Positions 16,032 to 25,110 are shown, counted from the first letter of the stretch. The stretch is DNA of 64,000 nt from Rhodococcus aetherivorans (GCF_011058165.1 NZ_JAALEG010000011.1:43612-107611); one strand, 5' to 3'. A program made the numbers and translations. Notes: generated by a model from the letters alone, not told the origin.

Positions 16032-16994
16032 TTACTGCTTCTTCGGCAGGCCCGGAGGATTGATCACCGACGTCTCGACCGCCTCGTTCGCGATACCCCA
16101 TCGGTCGAGCACCTGCTGGTAGGTGCCGTTCTCGATGACGTGGTTGAGCGCCGCGTTGATCGCCTCGATCAGGCCGTTGTCCTTCTTGGTCAGGACCGCG
16201 ATCTCGCCCTGCAGGTCCGGGCCCGCGCCGGAGAACGTGCCGGCGATCTCGGTCTCACCGGCCTGGATGACGTGGAACGACGCGGACGGATTGGGCCCGA
16301 AGTAGGCGTCGATGCGGCCGGAGCCGAGCGCGAGGTAGTAGTCGGTGGCGTTCTGGAAGTAGAGGATTTCGGTGGGCTCGAGGCCCGCGGCGACGTTCTG
16401 CTCGTTCCACTCGACGAGCAGCGCCTCCTGATTGGTGCCGGAGCTCACGCCGACCTTCAGACCCGCGACATCCTTCGGGTCCTTCACCTCGATCCCGCTG
16501 TCCTTCTTCACCTCGAAGGCGAGGTTGTCGAGGCGATAGGTGGAGAAGTCGTACTTCTCCTTGCGTTCCTCCGTGACGGTGACATTGGAGATGAACACGT
16601 CCGCCTCACCGGAGTCGACGCGCACGAAGTTCTGCGCCCAGTCCGCGGCGGTGAGCTCGACGTCGAGGTCGAGAACGTCGCCGAGGAGATGTGCGAAGTC
16701 GGTCTCGGAGCCGATGATGGTCTTGTCGTCGTCGGCGTAGAACCGCAGCGGAGGTGCGGTGCCGGCGGACCCCGTGACGATGAGGGTGCCGCGGTCGCGG
16801 ATGGACTGCGGGACCTCGGCCGCGATCTCGGGTACGGGGTCGGTGGTGATGCGGTTCTGGTCGGCGGTGAGGTTGTAGCCGGCGGCGCCGGCCGCGTCGG
16901 GCTCGTCGGTGCCGCAGGCGGCGACCGACAGCAGGGCGACGGCGGTCAGGGCCGAGGCGACCAGCCTCGTGCGTCGGGTCAACGCGGACATCAT
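16032..16994 (-). CDS. Polar amino-acid ABC transporter substrate-binding lipoprotein
   Basis: The 320-residue protein is an SBP family-3 protein. It has a lipobox ALLSVAACG near residue 27, then IRDRGTLIVTGSAGTAPPLRFYADD, VDVELTAADWAQNFVRVDSGEADVFISNVTVTEERKEKYDFS and GLKVGVSSGTNQE. Two adjacent ATG codons begin it; GAAAGG fits the second (16989-16991) better. It follows the ATPase gene by 17 bases in the 14374-18762 operon. Cystine, methionine-related or other polar amino acids are typical ligands. The ligand here is not determined, and the presence among sulfur genes only suggests a sulfur amino acid. Confidence 0.9.
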   Translation of the reverse strand: MMSALTRRTRLVASALTAVALLSVAACGTDEPDAAGAAGYNLTADQNRITTDPVPEIAAEVPQSIRDRGTLIVTGSAGTAPPLRFYADDDKTIIGSETDFAHLLGDVLDLDVELTAADWAQNFVRVDSGEADVFISNVTVTEERKEKYDFSTYRLDNLAFEVKKDSGIEVKDPKDVAGLKVGVSSGTNQEALLVEWNEQNVAAGLEPTEILYFQNATDYYLALGSGRIDAYFGPNPSASFHVIQAGETEIAGTFSGAGPDLQGEIAVLTKKDNGLIEAINAALNHVIENGTYQQVLDRWGIANEAVETSVINPPGLPKKQ

Positions 16995-17011
16995 TGCCTT
17001 TCGGGAGGACT

Positions 17012-17794
17012 TCAGAGGACTTTGGACAGGAAGGCGCGGGTGCGCTCCTGGGTGGGCCGGTCGAGAACCTGCGCGGGCGGACCTTGTTCGACGACGACGC
17101 CGCCGTCCATGAACACGACGGTGTGGGCAACCTCACGCGCGAAGCCGATCTCGTGGGTGACGATCACCAGGGTCGCACCGTCGCGGGCCAGGTCGCGGAT
17201 CACCTCGAGCACCTCGCCGACCAGTTCGGGGTCGAGCGCGGAGGTCGGCTCGTCGAACAGGATCACGGCCGGGCGCAGCGCGAGGGCGCGGGCGATGGCG
17301 ACCCGCTGCTGCTGCCCACCGGACAGCTGTTTGGGGTAGTCGTGGATCTTGTCGCCGACGCCGACCCGGTCGAGCAGTTCCCGGGCGAGCGTCTCGACCT
17401 CGGCGCGGTCGCGACGCTGCGCGGAGATCGGCGCCTCGATCACGTTCTCGAGCACGGTCAGGTGCGGGAAGAGGTTGAAGCTCTGGAACACGAATCCGAT
17501 GCGCGACCGTTGACGGAGGATGTCCCTCTCGCGCATCTCGTGCAGCTTGTTGCCCCGGCGGCGGTAGCCGACGAGTTCGCCGTCGATGCGGACCGTGCCG
17601 CGGTCGACCTTCTCGAGATGGTTGAGGGTGCGCAGCAGGGTGGACTTGCCGGAGCCGGAGGGACCGAGGATCACCGTGACCTCGCCCTTGCGGACTTTCA
17701 GGTCGACACCCCTGAGGACCTCGAGGGATCCGAACGACTTGTGCACGCCCCGGACGTCGACGGCGTACGGGGTGGGATCGACCGGCGTGGTCAT
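17012..17794 (-). CDS. Polar amino-acid ABC transporter ATPase (GlnQ/TcyC-like)
   Basis: The 260-residue ATPase has GPSGSGKST (Walker A), the Q-loop VFQSFNLFPHLTVLENV, LSGGQQQR and DEPTSALDPE, followed by HEIGFAREVA, which are diagnostic of polar-amino-acid importers. The loop after Walker A contains an insertion (GELVGYRRRGNKLHEMRERDIL) of about a dozen residues seen in some homologues. ATG at 17792-17794 overlaps the permease stop by ATGA. It drives uptake through the permease at 17791-18762. Confidence 0.92.
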   Translation of the reverse strand: MTTPVDPTPYAVDVRGVHKSFGSLEVLRGVDLKVRKGEVTVILGPSGSGKSTLLRTLNHLEKVDRGTVRIDGELVGYRRRGNKLHEMRERDILRQRSRIGFVFQSFNLFPHLTVLENVIEAPISAQRRDRAEVETLARELLDRVGVGDKIHDYPKQLSGGQQQRVAIARALALRPAVILFDEPTSALDPELVGEVLEVIRDLARDGATLVIVTHEIGFAREVAHTVVFMDGGVVVEQGPPAQVLDRPTQERTRAFLSKVL

Positions 17795-18762
17795 CGGGTG
17801 GCTCCCCGGGGTGCGGCGATACCCGAGTCGCGGATCTCGCGGAACTTGGCGACGGTCTTCTGCCAGGGGGTGAGCGGGAGGGCGCGGGACGAGCCGCGCG
17901 CGTAGTGCCGCTCCACGTAGTACTGGACGATCGACAACGCGGTGGTGAGCACGATGTACCAGACGGTGGCCACCATGAGCAGGGGCACGACCCGGCCGTT
18001 GCGGCCGAAGACGACCTGCACCTGATAGAACAGCTCGGCGATCGCCATCGTGGAGACGATCGAGGTGCCCTTGAACAGGCTGATGACCTCGTTGGCGGCG
18101 TTGGGCAGGATCGATCGCATGGCCTGCGGCAGAACGATCTTGAAGAACTGCCGGCGGCGAGGGATGCCCAGGGCCTGCGCCGCCTCGATCTGGCCGTGGT
18201 CCACGGAGATGATGCCGGCGCGGATGATCTCCGCCGAGTAGGCGGCCTGATGCAGGGCCAGGCCGATCACCGCGGCGGTGAAGCCGGAGATCACGCCGGT
18301 GACCTCGAACTCGAAGAACGACGGTCCGAACGGGACACCCAGCGACAGCGTTCGGTACAGGTACGCGATGTTGAACCAGAACAGCAGTTGCACGATGAGC
18401 GGGATGGATCGGAACGCCCAGATGTACACCCAGGAGATCACCTGCAGGACGGGATTCCTGGACAGCCTGCCGACGGCGAGCAGCACGCCGAGCCCGAATC
18501 CGAGAACCGTTCCCCACACGGTGAGTTCGATGGTCACCACCAGGGCCGAGAGCACGGACTGTGCGGTGAAGTACCGGGCGAACGTCGCCCAGTCCCAGCC
18601 CGGGTTGGTAGCCAGGCCGTGCACGAACTGCGCCACCAGGACGAGGGCGAGGGCGGCGACCAGCCAGCGCAGCGGGTGGCGGGCGGGGGCGACGACCAGC
18701 CCGGCGTCGTCGGGCTCGGCGGTGCTCGCCGGCGCGGGACGGATCCCGGTCGGCGCGCTCAC
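17791..18762 (-). CDS. Polar amino-acid ABC transporter permease
   Basis: The 323-residue permease of the HisM/GlnP family has a first TM helix at about residues 30-50 (LVAALALVLVAQFV). It shows WGTVLGFGLGVLLAVGRLSRNP, AFRSIPLIVQLLFWFN and the EAA loop EAAQALGIPRRRQFFKIVLPQAMRSILP. A single permease gene implies a homodimeric channel. The GTG start at 18760-18762 is chosen because the upstream short frame ends on it (GTGA). It is the first gene of the importer operon that continues to 14374. Confidence 0.92.
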   Translation of the reverse strand: MSAPTGIRPAPASTAEPDDAGLVVAPARHPLRWLVAALALVLVAQFVHGLATNPGWDWATFARYFTAQSVLSALVVTIELTVWGTVLGFGLGVLLAVGRLSRNPVLQVISWVYIWAFRSIPLIVQLLFWFNIAYLYRTLSLGVPFGPSFFEFEVTGVISGFTAAVIGLALHQAAYSAEIIRAGIISVDHGQIEAAQALGIPRRRQFFKIVLPQAMRSILPNAANEVISLFKGTSIVSTMAIAELFYQVQVVFGRNGRVVPLLMVATVWYIVLTTALSIVQYYVERHYARGSSRALPLTPWQKTVAKFREIRDSGIAAPRGATR

Positions 18763-18890
18763 GCCGACCCACCGGGGAAAGCGTTCATCGGGTAGTACCT
18801 TTCACGGATCTCGGGTGAGTGATCGGCGTGCACACCGAGCGGGCGGGGCGCGTGGAGATCACTGTCGCCCGGCGGGGTCCTGCTCGTCAC
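18759..18890 (-). CDS. Possible short upstream ORF coupled to the permease gene
   Basis: A 43-codon frame from GTG (18888-18890) ends in TGA overlapping the permease GTG. An internal ATG (18784-18786, nine codons before the stop) is preceded by GAAAGG and could serve as the real entry point. It has no cysteine cluster and no recognisable family. Its exact stop-start overlap with the permease suggests translational coupling rather than a functional peptide. Confidence 0.25.
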   Translation of the reverse strand: MTSRTPPGDSDLHAPRPLGVHADHSPEIRERYYPMNAFPGGSA

Positions 18891-18963
18891 GGATTCCGAT
18901 CCGGGTGATTCGAACCCGCCGCAGGACCCGAGCAGTCTGCGGGGTGATACCGCACGCCTGAAT

Positions 18964-19014
18964 GGCCGAATGTCACACGGGTTCGATCCAACTGAACCTG
19001 TGTGACATTCGGCC
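18964..19014. terminator. Large hairpin ending the sulfate operon
   Basis: Two 21-base arms (18964-18984 and 18994-19014) pair at 20 positions around a nine-base loop. The hairpin stands 30 bases beyond the CysA stop (19044). Its arms share a core CCGAATGTCACACGGGTTC with the hairpin at 33476-33522, so it belongs to a dispersed repeat family. No T-tract is visible. Confidence 0.75.
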
Positions 19015-19043
19015 GTGTGAGGCGCCGGTGGGCGGGCGTGGCT

Positions 19044-20057
19044 CTAGCCGATCGGCACCCGCGTCGTCTCCGGCAGCGCCGGTTCCTCGGTCGCGCGCGC
19101 ATAGACGGTCTCGCCGGGCGCGAGACCGAGAGCGCGTGCGTCGCCGCGGGTGACCTGCGCGGTGAAGTCCTCACCGGTCGCGGCGTTGCGCAGCTCGACG
19201 CGGACCTCGAACCCGAGGTGCACGACCCGCTCCACCGTCGCGCGGGTGACACCCACGGACCCGGCGGTGCCCGCGTCCTGGGCGCGGGCGAGATCGGGTT
19301 CGCGACCGAGACGGATGTCGTGCGGCCGCACCAGCTTTCCGTTGAGCCTGGAGACATTGCCCAGGAACGACATCACGAAGTCGTTCGCGGGCCGGTCGTA
19401 CAGGTCCCGCGGGGTTCCGACCTGCTCGATGCGGCCCCGGTTCATCACGGCGATCCGGTCGGCGACGTCGAGCGCCTCCTCCTGATCATGGGTGACCAGC
19501 ACGGTGGTCACGTGCACCTCGTCGTGCAAGCGGCGCAGCCACGTGCGCAGGTCGGCGCGCACCTTGGCGTCGAGCGCGCCGAACGGTTCGTCGAGCAGCA
19601 GCACCTTGGGATCGACGGCGAGGGCGCGGGCCAGGGCCATGCGCTGGCGCTGGCCGCCGGACAGCTGTGCCGGATAGCGTTGCTGGAACCCGTCGAGCCC
19701 GACGATGCCGAGCAGTTCGTCGACGCGGCGGCCGATTTCGGTCTTGGGCCGCTTGCGGATCTTCAGTCCGAACGCGACGTTCTCGCGGACGGTCATGTGC
19801 TTGAACGCCGCGTAGTGCTGGAAGACGAAACCGATGTCCCGCTTCTGCGGGGTCACGCCGGTCACGTCGTCGCCGCCGATGCGCACGATGCCGTCGTCGA
19901 GGGTTTCCAGTCCGGCGATGGACCGCAGCAGCGTCGACTTACCGGAGCCCGAGGGTCCGAGCAGCGCGGTGAGCGACCCGGACGGGATCTCGATGTCGAC
20001 GTCGTCGAGGGCCGCGAAGTCGCCGTAGTTCTTTCGTGCGCCCGTGACGGTGATCAT
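19044..20057 (-). CDS. cysA: Sulfate ABC transporter ATPase CysA
   Basis: The 337-residue ATPase has [50 protein letters not shown] and [14 protein letters not shown]. It also has the CysA-typical [16 protein letters not shown] and a C-terminal TOBE-like domain. Its best family is sulfate/thiosulfate import. ATG at 20055-20057 overlaps the CysW stop by ATGA. It is the last gene of subI-cysT-cysW-cysA, the order known from mycobacteria. CysA C-terminal domains may take part in regulation, but nothing specific is seen. Confidence 0.95.
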   Translation of the reverse strand: MITVTGARKNYGDFAALDDVDIEIPSGSLTALLGPSGSGKSTLLRSIAGLETLDDGIVRIGGDDVTGVTPQKRDIGFVFQHYAAFKHMTVRENVAFGLKIRKRPKTEIGRRVDELLGIVGLDGFQQRYPAQLSGGQRQRMALARALAVDPKVLLLDEPFGALDAKVRADLRTWLRRLHDEVHVTTVLVTHDQEEALDVADRIAVMNRGRIEQVGTPRDLYDRPANDFVMSFLGNVSRLNGKLVRPHDIRLGREPDLARAQDAGTAGSVGVTRATVERVVHLGFEVRVELRNAATGEDFTAQVTRGDARALGLAPGETVYARATEEPALPETTRVPIG

Positions 20058-20860
20058 CTGGTACTCCTCTTGCGGTCGAGCAGGGTCATCAGCAACAGCA
20101 CGATCACGGCGATGGCCATGAGCAGGGTCGCGGCGCAGTAGGCGCCGAAGGTGTTGTGGTCGTCGATGTAGCGGGAGTGCACCAGCAACGTCAGGGTCTG
20201 GGACACGCCGGGGAAGCCGGACGAGACCATGATGACAGCCCCGAACTCGCCGAGCGCGCGGGCGACGGTGAGGACCACGCCGTACGTCAGGCCCCACCGG
20301 ATCGAGGGGAGGGTGATGCGCCGGAACGTCTGCCAGCCGTTCGCGCCGAGTGTCGCGGCGGCCTGCTCCTGTTCCTGGCCGATCTCGTGAAGCACCGGTT
20401 CGACCTCGCGCACGACGAACGGCAAGGTGACGAAGATCGTGGCGATCACCATGCCCGGTAGCCCGAATATCACCTTGAATCCGAGGGATTCGACACCTCC
20501 GAACCACCCGCCGGCACCCCACAGCATGATCAGGGCGACACCGACGACGATCGGTGAGACGGCGAACGGCAGGTCCACCACGGCTTGCAGCAGCCCGCGG
20601 CCGCGGAACCGGCCGCGCACGAGCGCAAGTGCGACGACGACACCGAACACGACGTTGACGGGCACCACGATGGCGACGATCAGCAGCGACAGGTTCAACG
20701 CCGAGATCGCCGCGGGCGTGCTGATCGACTGGAGGAACGCACCCACGCCGTTCTCGAATGTGCGGTAGAGGATCACCCCGATCGGAACGAGCAACAGGAC
20801 CAACAGGTAGCCGAGTGCGATCGTCCGCAGCGAGATTCGCGTCCACGGGGAGACCTTCAT
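20054..20860 (-). CDS. cysW: Sulfate ABC transporter permease CysW
   Basis: The 268-residue permease has about six TM helices. Characteristic CysW motifs are [43 protein letters not shown], the EAA loop [27 protein letters not shown] and [18 protein letters not shown] at 20858-20860 overlaps the CysT stop by ATGA. It pairs with CysT to form the sulfate channel. Confidence 0.95.
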   Translation of the reverse strand: MKVSPWTRISLRTIALGYLLVLLLVPIGVILYRTFENGVGAFLQSISTPAAISALNLSLLIVAIVVPVNVVFGVVVALALVRGRFRGRGLLQAVVDLPFAVSPIVVGVALIMLWGAGGWFGGVESLGFKVIFGLPGMVIATIFVTLPFVVREVEPVLHEIGQEQEQAAATLGANGWQTFRRITLPSIRWGLTYGVVLTVARALGEFGAVIMVSSGFPGVSQTLTLLVHSRYIDDHNTFGAYCAATLLMAIAVIVLLLMTLLDRKRSTR

Positions 20861-21735
20861 CGGTCCTCCTCCTCCCGGCGCAGGCTGCGTCCCGTTGCCA
20901 GGCGCAGCACGAACAGCACGACGAAGGCGATGAGCAGCAGTGCCACGGACACCGCGGCAGCGTTCACCGGGCGGTCGATCTCGATCTGCTGCTGGATGTA
21001 CTGCGACGCCACCTGGGTCTCGTACGGGATGTTGCCGCCGATGAGCACGATCGATCCGTATTCGCCGAGGGCACGGGCGAACGCGAGCCCGGCACCGCTG
21101 ACGACAGCCGGGGTCAGCACGGGCAGTACCACGGACCGGAAGATGGTCAGGTTGTTCGCGCCGAGGGACGCCGCGGCCTCTTCCACCTCTCGGTCCGCTT
21201 CGAGGAGCACCGGCTGCACCGAACGCACCACGAACGGCAGCGTCACGAATGCCAGCGCGACGACGAGCCCCGGCTGGGAGGCGTTGAGATGGATACCGAT
21301 CGGGCTCTCCGGCCCGTACAGCGCCAGCAGCACAATGCTCGCCACGATGGTGGGCAGCGCGAAGGGCAGGTCGATCAGCGCATTGACGAACTTCTTGCCC
21401 GGGAACTCGTCGCGCACCAGTACCCACGCGATGAGGGTGCCCATGACCACGTTGACGACCGCGACGATTGCGGAGACGACCACGGTGATCCGCAGCGTCG
21501 CCAGCGCGGCCGGGGCGGTGACGGCGTTCCAGAAGCCACTCGGACCGTCGGCGAACGCCTCGGTGGCCAGCGCCGCGAGCGGCAACAGAACGATGACGGA
21601 CAGCCACAGCACGGCCACTCCGATGCCGAGCGGTCCGACCGTGCCGGTGGCTGCACGCAGCGGAGTGCGGCGGCGCGTCGCCGGGGCGGGAGCCGGCCTC
21701 GATCCCACCCCGGTGGCGCTGTCGGTGATACTCAC
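20857..21735 (-). CDS. cysT: Sulfate ABC transporter permease CysT (CysU)
   Basis: The 292-residue permease has a 30-residue hydrophilic N-terminus rich in Pro and Arg and then six TM helices. It shows [54 protein letters not shown] (EAA loop) and [15 protein letters not shown], typical of CysT. It starts ten bases after the binding-protein stop and overlaps CysW. Confidence 0.95.
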   Translation of the reverse strand: MSITDSATGVGSRPAPAPATRRRTPLRAATGTVGPLGIGVAVLWLSVIVLLPLAALATEAFADGPSGFWNAVTAPAALATLRITVVVSAIVAVVNVVMGTLIAWVLVRDEFPGKKFVNALIDLPFALPTIVASIVLLALYGPESPIGIHLNASQPGLVVALAFVTLPFVVRSVQPVLLEADREVEEAAASLGANNLTIFRSVVLPVLTPAVVSGAGLAFARALGEYGSIVLIGGNIPYETQVASQYIQQQIEIDRPVNAAAVSVALLLIAFVVLFVLRLATGRSLRREEEDR

Positions 21736-21745
21736 TGTCCGGGCT

Positions 21746-22777
21746 CTACTTCGTGGCGTTGTCGTAGATCACGGCGATCGAGCCGGTCTCGGCCTTGAAC
21801 AACTGCTCGTCGACAGCCTTCCAGCCGCCCAGGTCCGCGATCGTCCACAGCTTCGCCGGCTGCGGGAAGTCGGCCGCGAACTCCTCCGCCACCGCGGGGT
21901 CGACGGGACGGAAGCCCGCCTCCGCCCACAGACGCTGCGCCTGCGGGGTGTAGAGGAAGTCCGCGAACGCCCGTGCCTTCTCGGCGTTCTTCGAATTCGT
22001 GAGCACTGCAGCCGGATTCTCGATCTTGAAGGTGGTGGGCGGGGTGACGTGCTCGACAGGGTCGCCGTTGCGCTCGATGAACAGCGCCTCGTTCTCGTAG
22101 CTGAGCAGCACGTCGCCGGAGCCCTGCAGGAACGCCTCGGTGGCCTCGCGACCGGACTTGGGCTGGATCTTGACGTGCTCGTTCACGAGTGTGGTGACGT
22201 AGTCCAGACCCGCCTGCGGGTTCGCGCCGCCGTCGCTCTTCGCCGCGTAGGGGGCGAGCAGGTTCCACTTGGCCGAGCCGGAACTGAACGGGTTGGGCGT
22301 GACGACCTCGAGGCCGGGCTGCAGCAGGTCGTCCCAGTCGGTGATGTTCTTGGGGTTGCCCTCGCGCACCACGATCGTCACCACCGAACCGAAGGGAATT
22401 CCGTTGTACGGACCGGAGTTCCAATCGGCCTCGACGAGCCCGGCGTCGACGAGACGGGTGATGTCCGGCTCGACGGAGAAGTTGACGAAGTCCGCCTCGG
22501 CGCCGTCCTTGACCTTCCGGGACTGATCGCCGGAGGCGCCGTAGGACTGCTGGAACTCGACGTCCGCACCCTCCTCGGTGGCCTGGAAGGCGGGGATCAG
22601 CTTGTCGAATCCGGGCTTCGGCACGGCGTACGCGTACAGGTTGATCGTGCCGCCGGAGCCGTCGCCGCTGCTCTCACCTCCGCCCACGGTGTCGCTGGAT
22701 CCGCCGGAGCACGCGGTCAGCACGGTCGCGCCGAGGGCGGCGAGGGCGGTGACGAACAGACCCGAACGTCTCTTCAT
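21746..22777 (-). CDS. subI: Sulfate-binding lipoprotein SubI
   Basis: The 343-residue protein carries a lipoprotein signal KRRSGLFVTALAALGATVLTAC followed by a Gly/Ser linker. The sulfate-binding fold shows FQQSYGASGDQSRKVKDGAEADFVNFS, VVTIVVREGNPKNI and NPFSSGSAKWNLLAPYAA, the last two lining the anion pocket in homologues. I chose ATG at 22775-22777 because AGGAAAGG lies just before it and the signal peptide is then normal. The 5' region to 22990 is about 210 bases and follows a leader peptide at 22988-23080, so sulfur-responsive control is expected. Confidence 0.93.
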   Translation of the reverse strand: MKRRSGLFVTALAALGATVLTACSGGSSDTVGGGESSGDGSGGTINLYAYAVPKPGFDKLIPAFQATEEGADVEFQQSYGASGDQSRKVKDGAEADFVNFSVEPDITRLVDAGLVEADWNSGPYNGIPFGSVVTIVVREGNPKNITDWDDLLQPGLEVVTPNPFSSGSAKWNLLAPYAAKSDGGANPQAGLDYVTTLVNEHVKIQPKSGREATEAFLQGSGDVLLSYENEALFIERNGDPVEHVTPPTTFKIENPAAVLTNSKNAEKARAFADFLYTPQAQRLWAEAGFRPVDPAVAEEFAADFPQPAKLWTIADLGGWKAVDEQLFKAETGSIAVIYDNATK

Positions 22778-22987
22778 GAGGTGATGCCTTTCCTGCAGGA
22801 GTGTCTCTGTGCGAGACCGGGGGAAGACCCGGACACACCGGTTCGAGGAGACGCTCCGCAGGACGGACGAAGGTGGTGGAGACGTGGACCCGAACGAGTC
22901 GGGCCGACGAATGTCACGCCGGACGGGGCGACGCGACTCCTCGGCAACCGGGGGCGGCAACGATGCCGCAAGGGTTGGTGACGGGAG

Positions 22988-23080
22988 TCAGCGACGACAG
23001 TCGACGTCGGCGACCGCGCGCACGCCGACAGCGATCAGCGCCAGTTCATGGCGGACGCGAGGCACGGCGGTAGCGGACAC
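22988..23080 (-). CDS. Short leader peptide ahead of the sulfate operon
   Basis: The 30-codon frame starts at GTG (23078-23080) and ends TGA (22988-22990). Its core is RHELALIAVGVRAVADVDC, with one cysteine codon followed by R-R-stop. A TAGAGT -10 box seven bases before the GTG implies a leaderless mRNA. Similar short peptides precede sulfur-uptake genes in related actinomycetes, but this variant differs from the HVDL type at 49-141 and 9871-9969. About 210 bases separate it from SubI, containing no other gene that I can support. Function as a cysteine-level sensor is inference. Confidence 0.5.
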   Translation of the reverse strand: MSATAVPRVRHELALIAVGVRAVADVDCRR

Positions 23081-23087
23081 GCGGCAG

Positions 23088-23093
23088 ACTCTA
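23088..23093 (-). promoter_or_regulatory. Candidate -10 box of the sulfate operon
   Basis: TAGAGT on the minus strand lies seven bases before the GTG of the leader peptide. Its first three bases are the TAG stop codon of the small membrane protein at 23091-23261, so the promoter and the end of that gene are physically the same bases. No clear -35 box is seen. Confidence 0.45.
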
Positions 23094-23261
23094 GCAGAGG
23101 CACTCGGCCTGTTCGGCGGTGTCGCCCGGAAGCGCGCGCAGTCCGGTGGCGCGACCGCCGCCCCCGCCGCCCATCGCGTCCATCGCCTCGCCGAGGAGCA
23201 GGCAGCCGGCGAACACGACACCGCCGACGGTGAGAACCGTGGCGTACATCTTGTCGATCAC
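23091..23261 (-). CDS. Small single-pass membrane protein
   Basis: The 56-residue product begins VIDKMYATVLTVGGVVFAGCLLLGEAMDAM, one TM helix at about residues 6-25. A run of six glycines and a polar tail ending E-C-L-C follow. GTG at 23259-23261 has GGGAGG six bases ahead; an internal ATG at 23249 is the alternative. It lies directly upstream of the sulfate-operon leader on the same strand and overlaps its promoter. The family is not recognised. Confidence 0.6.
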   Translation of the reverse strand: MIDKMYATVLTVGGVVFAGCLLLGEAMDAMGGGGGGRATGLRALPGDTAEQAECLC

Positions 23262-23368
23262 GATCTGCCTCCCGGCGGGTTCCGCGGTGTCGCGAGTGGT
23301 CGTGCTCCAGCGTGACGCGGGATCGGCGCCCCGAACTGTCCGGATTCTGGACAGCGACCCGACCCGCG

Positions 23369-24943
23369 TCACGGCACTGTGCGCGCGCCGGGCGAGCCCT
23401 CGCCCCCCTCGGCCGCGGCGACCCCGAGCATCAGCCGCGTGATCTCTTCCCGGTCCGACGCGCCGGGCAGGCCCCAGCCGGGCTGGTAGCCGTACATTTC
23501 CGCGAGCGTGATCGCGCGGCGGTTGCCGTCCGCCACCTCGACGTCGGTCGGGGTGATCAGACCGGGATGCGCGACGCCGCACGCCTCGGCCAGCTTGAAG
23601 ATGTCCCGGCGCAGCGCCCGGATGTAGTTGGCGGCGCGCACCGACTTCAGCTCCACGTCGAGCCCCCGCTCGAGCCACGGGTTCTGGGTGGCGACGCCCG
23701 TCGGACACCGGTCGGTGTGGCACTTCTGGGCCTGGATGCAGCCGATCGCGAGCATCGGCTCCCGCGCGATGTTCACCATGTCGCAGCCCAGGGCCATCGC
23801 CACCACCGCGTTGTCGGGCAGTCCGAGCTTGCCGGCGCCGATGAACGTCACGTCGTCGCTGAGGCCCGCCTCCGTGAACAGCTTGTAGACCCGGGCGAAG
23901 CCGCTGCGGAAGGGCAGCGAGACCGCGTCCGTGAACACGAGCGGCGCGGCGCCCGTGCCACCCTCGCCGCCGTCGATCGTCACGAAGTCGACGCCGCGGT
24001 CGGAGTTGCACATCGCGTCGACGAGGTTCTGCCAGAACGCCATGTCGCCGACCGCCGACTTGATGCCGACCGGCAACCCGGTCTCGTGGGCGATCAGCTC
24101 GATCCAGTCGAGCATGCTGTCGACGTCGTGGAACGTGGTGTGCCGCGACGGGCTGACACAGTCGCGGCCCTCCGGGATGCCGCGGATCTCGGCGATCTCG
24201 GGGGTCACCTTGGCTCCGGGCAGCAGGCCGCCGAGGCCGGGCTTGGCACCCTGGCTCAGTTTGATCTCGATCGCCCGCACCGGCGCCGACTCGACGACGG
24301 CCTTCAGCCGGGCCAGGTCGAACCGGCCCTCCTCGTCGCGGCAGCCGAAGTACGCGGTGCCGATCTGGAAGATCAGGTCTGCCCCGTTGCGGTGGTAGCG
24401 CGACAGCCCGCCCTCGCCGGTGTTGTGCAGGCACCCGCTGGCGGCGGCACCGCGGTTGAGCGCCGAGACGGCGGCCCCGCTCAGCGAGCCGAAGCTCATC
24501 GCCGAGATGTTGACGATCGACTGCGGCCGGAACGCCTTCGCCCGCCCGCGCGCCCCGCCGAGGATCTTCGCCGACGGGATCCGCAGCTCCTCCCCGGCGT
24601 GCGGCGCCGCCGACGGCGGGGTCTCGGAGAACGTGCGGTGCTTGATGATCGTGTAACCGTCGGTGTATTCGACGTCGTTGTCGGTGCCGAAACCGAAGGT
24701 GTTGTTCACGAGTTTCGACGACGCGTACACCCAGCGACGCTGATCGCGGGTGAAGGGGCGCTCCTCGTCGTTGCCGGTGGTGATGTACTGCCGCAACTCG
24801 GGACCGACCGCTTCGAGCAGGTAGCGGCCGTGCCCGACGACGGGGAAGTTGCGCAGCAGCGCGTGGCGTCGCTGCAGCAGGTCGTACGAGGCGACCGCGG
24901 CCATCGCCGCGGCGGGGATTCCGAGGGCTTTCGACCACTTCAT
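23369..24943 (-). CDS. FMN-binding glutamate-synthase-family protein
   Basis: The 524-residue protein starts with a hydrophobic segment (ALGIPAAAMAAVASYDLL). It then matches the GltS central/FMN domain: PQSIVNISAMSFGSLSGAAVSALNRGA, NTGEGGLSRYH, IEIKLSQGAKPGLGG, DFVTIDGGEGGTGAAPLVFTD and QAQKCHTDRCPTGVATQNPWLERGL. The C-rich segment resembles the 3Fe-4S region of glutamate synthase. The glutaminase domain is missing, as in archaeal-type and stand-alone homologues, so it is not a complete GOGAT. The true reaction of this subfamily is uncertain. It diverges from the molybdenum enzyme at 25111, with 167 bases between. Confidence 0.85.
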   Translation of the reverse strand: MKWSKALGIPAAAMAAVASYDLLQRRHALLRNFPVVGHGRYLLEAVGPELRQYITTGNDEERPFTRDQRRWVYASSKLVNNTFGFGTDNDVEYTDGYTIIKHRTFSETPPSAAPHAGEELRIPSAKILGGARGRAKAFRPQSIVNISAMSFGSLSGAAVSALNRGAAASGCLHNTGEGGLSRYHRNGADLIFQIGTAYFGCRDEEGRFDLARLKAVVESAPVRAIEIKLSQGAKPGLGGLLPGAKVTPEIAEIRGIPEGRDCVSPSRHTTFHDVDSMLDWIELIAHETGLPVGIKSAVGDMAFWQNLVDAMCNSDRGVDFVTIDGGEGGTGAAPLVFTDAVSLPFRSGFARVYKLFTEAGLSDDVTFIGAGKLGLPDNAVVAMALGCDMVNIAREPMLAIGCIQAQKCHTDRCPTGVATQNPWLERGLDVELKSVRAANYIRALRRDIFKLAEACGVAHPGLITPTDVEVADGNRRAITLAEMYGYQPGWGLPGASDREEITRLMLGVAAAEGGEGSPGARTVP

Positions 24944-25056
24944 GGGGCCACCGTACGACGCTGCCGCGATGCCCGCCGACCTTCGTGAACGCGGTTTCGG
25001 GAGCGGGCCGCGCGGGTAGGCAGTGCACCGACACGCGTGCGCGGGGCACCCGGGCG

Positions 25057-25098
25057 CGCGGACACGGTGTGGACGACCGCGGACACGGTGTGGACGAC
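25057..25098. repeat. Two tandem 21-bp repeats upstream of the molybdenum oxidoreductase
   Basis: Positions 25057-25077 and 25078-25098 are identical, each containing GGACACGGTGTGGACGAC. They end 12 bases before the chosen ATG of the downstream gene, where a regulator or the ribosome would bind. The length is a multiple of three, so the repeat would also be in frame if translation started further upstream. Confidence 0.7.
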
Positions 25099-25110
25099 GA
25101 GGGGCCGGCG

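Noticed and set aside
22778..22987. SAM riboswitch or other known riboswitch between the leader peptide and SubI
   Set aside because: No S-box GAxGGA or AGCAACC/GGUGCU combination is seen on the transcribed strand. The apparent GGCAACC lies on the wrong strand.
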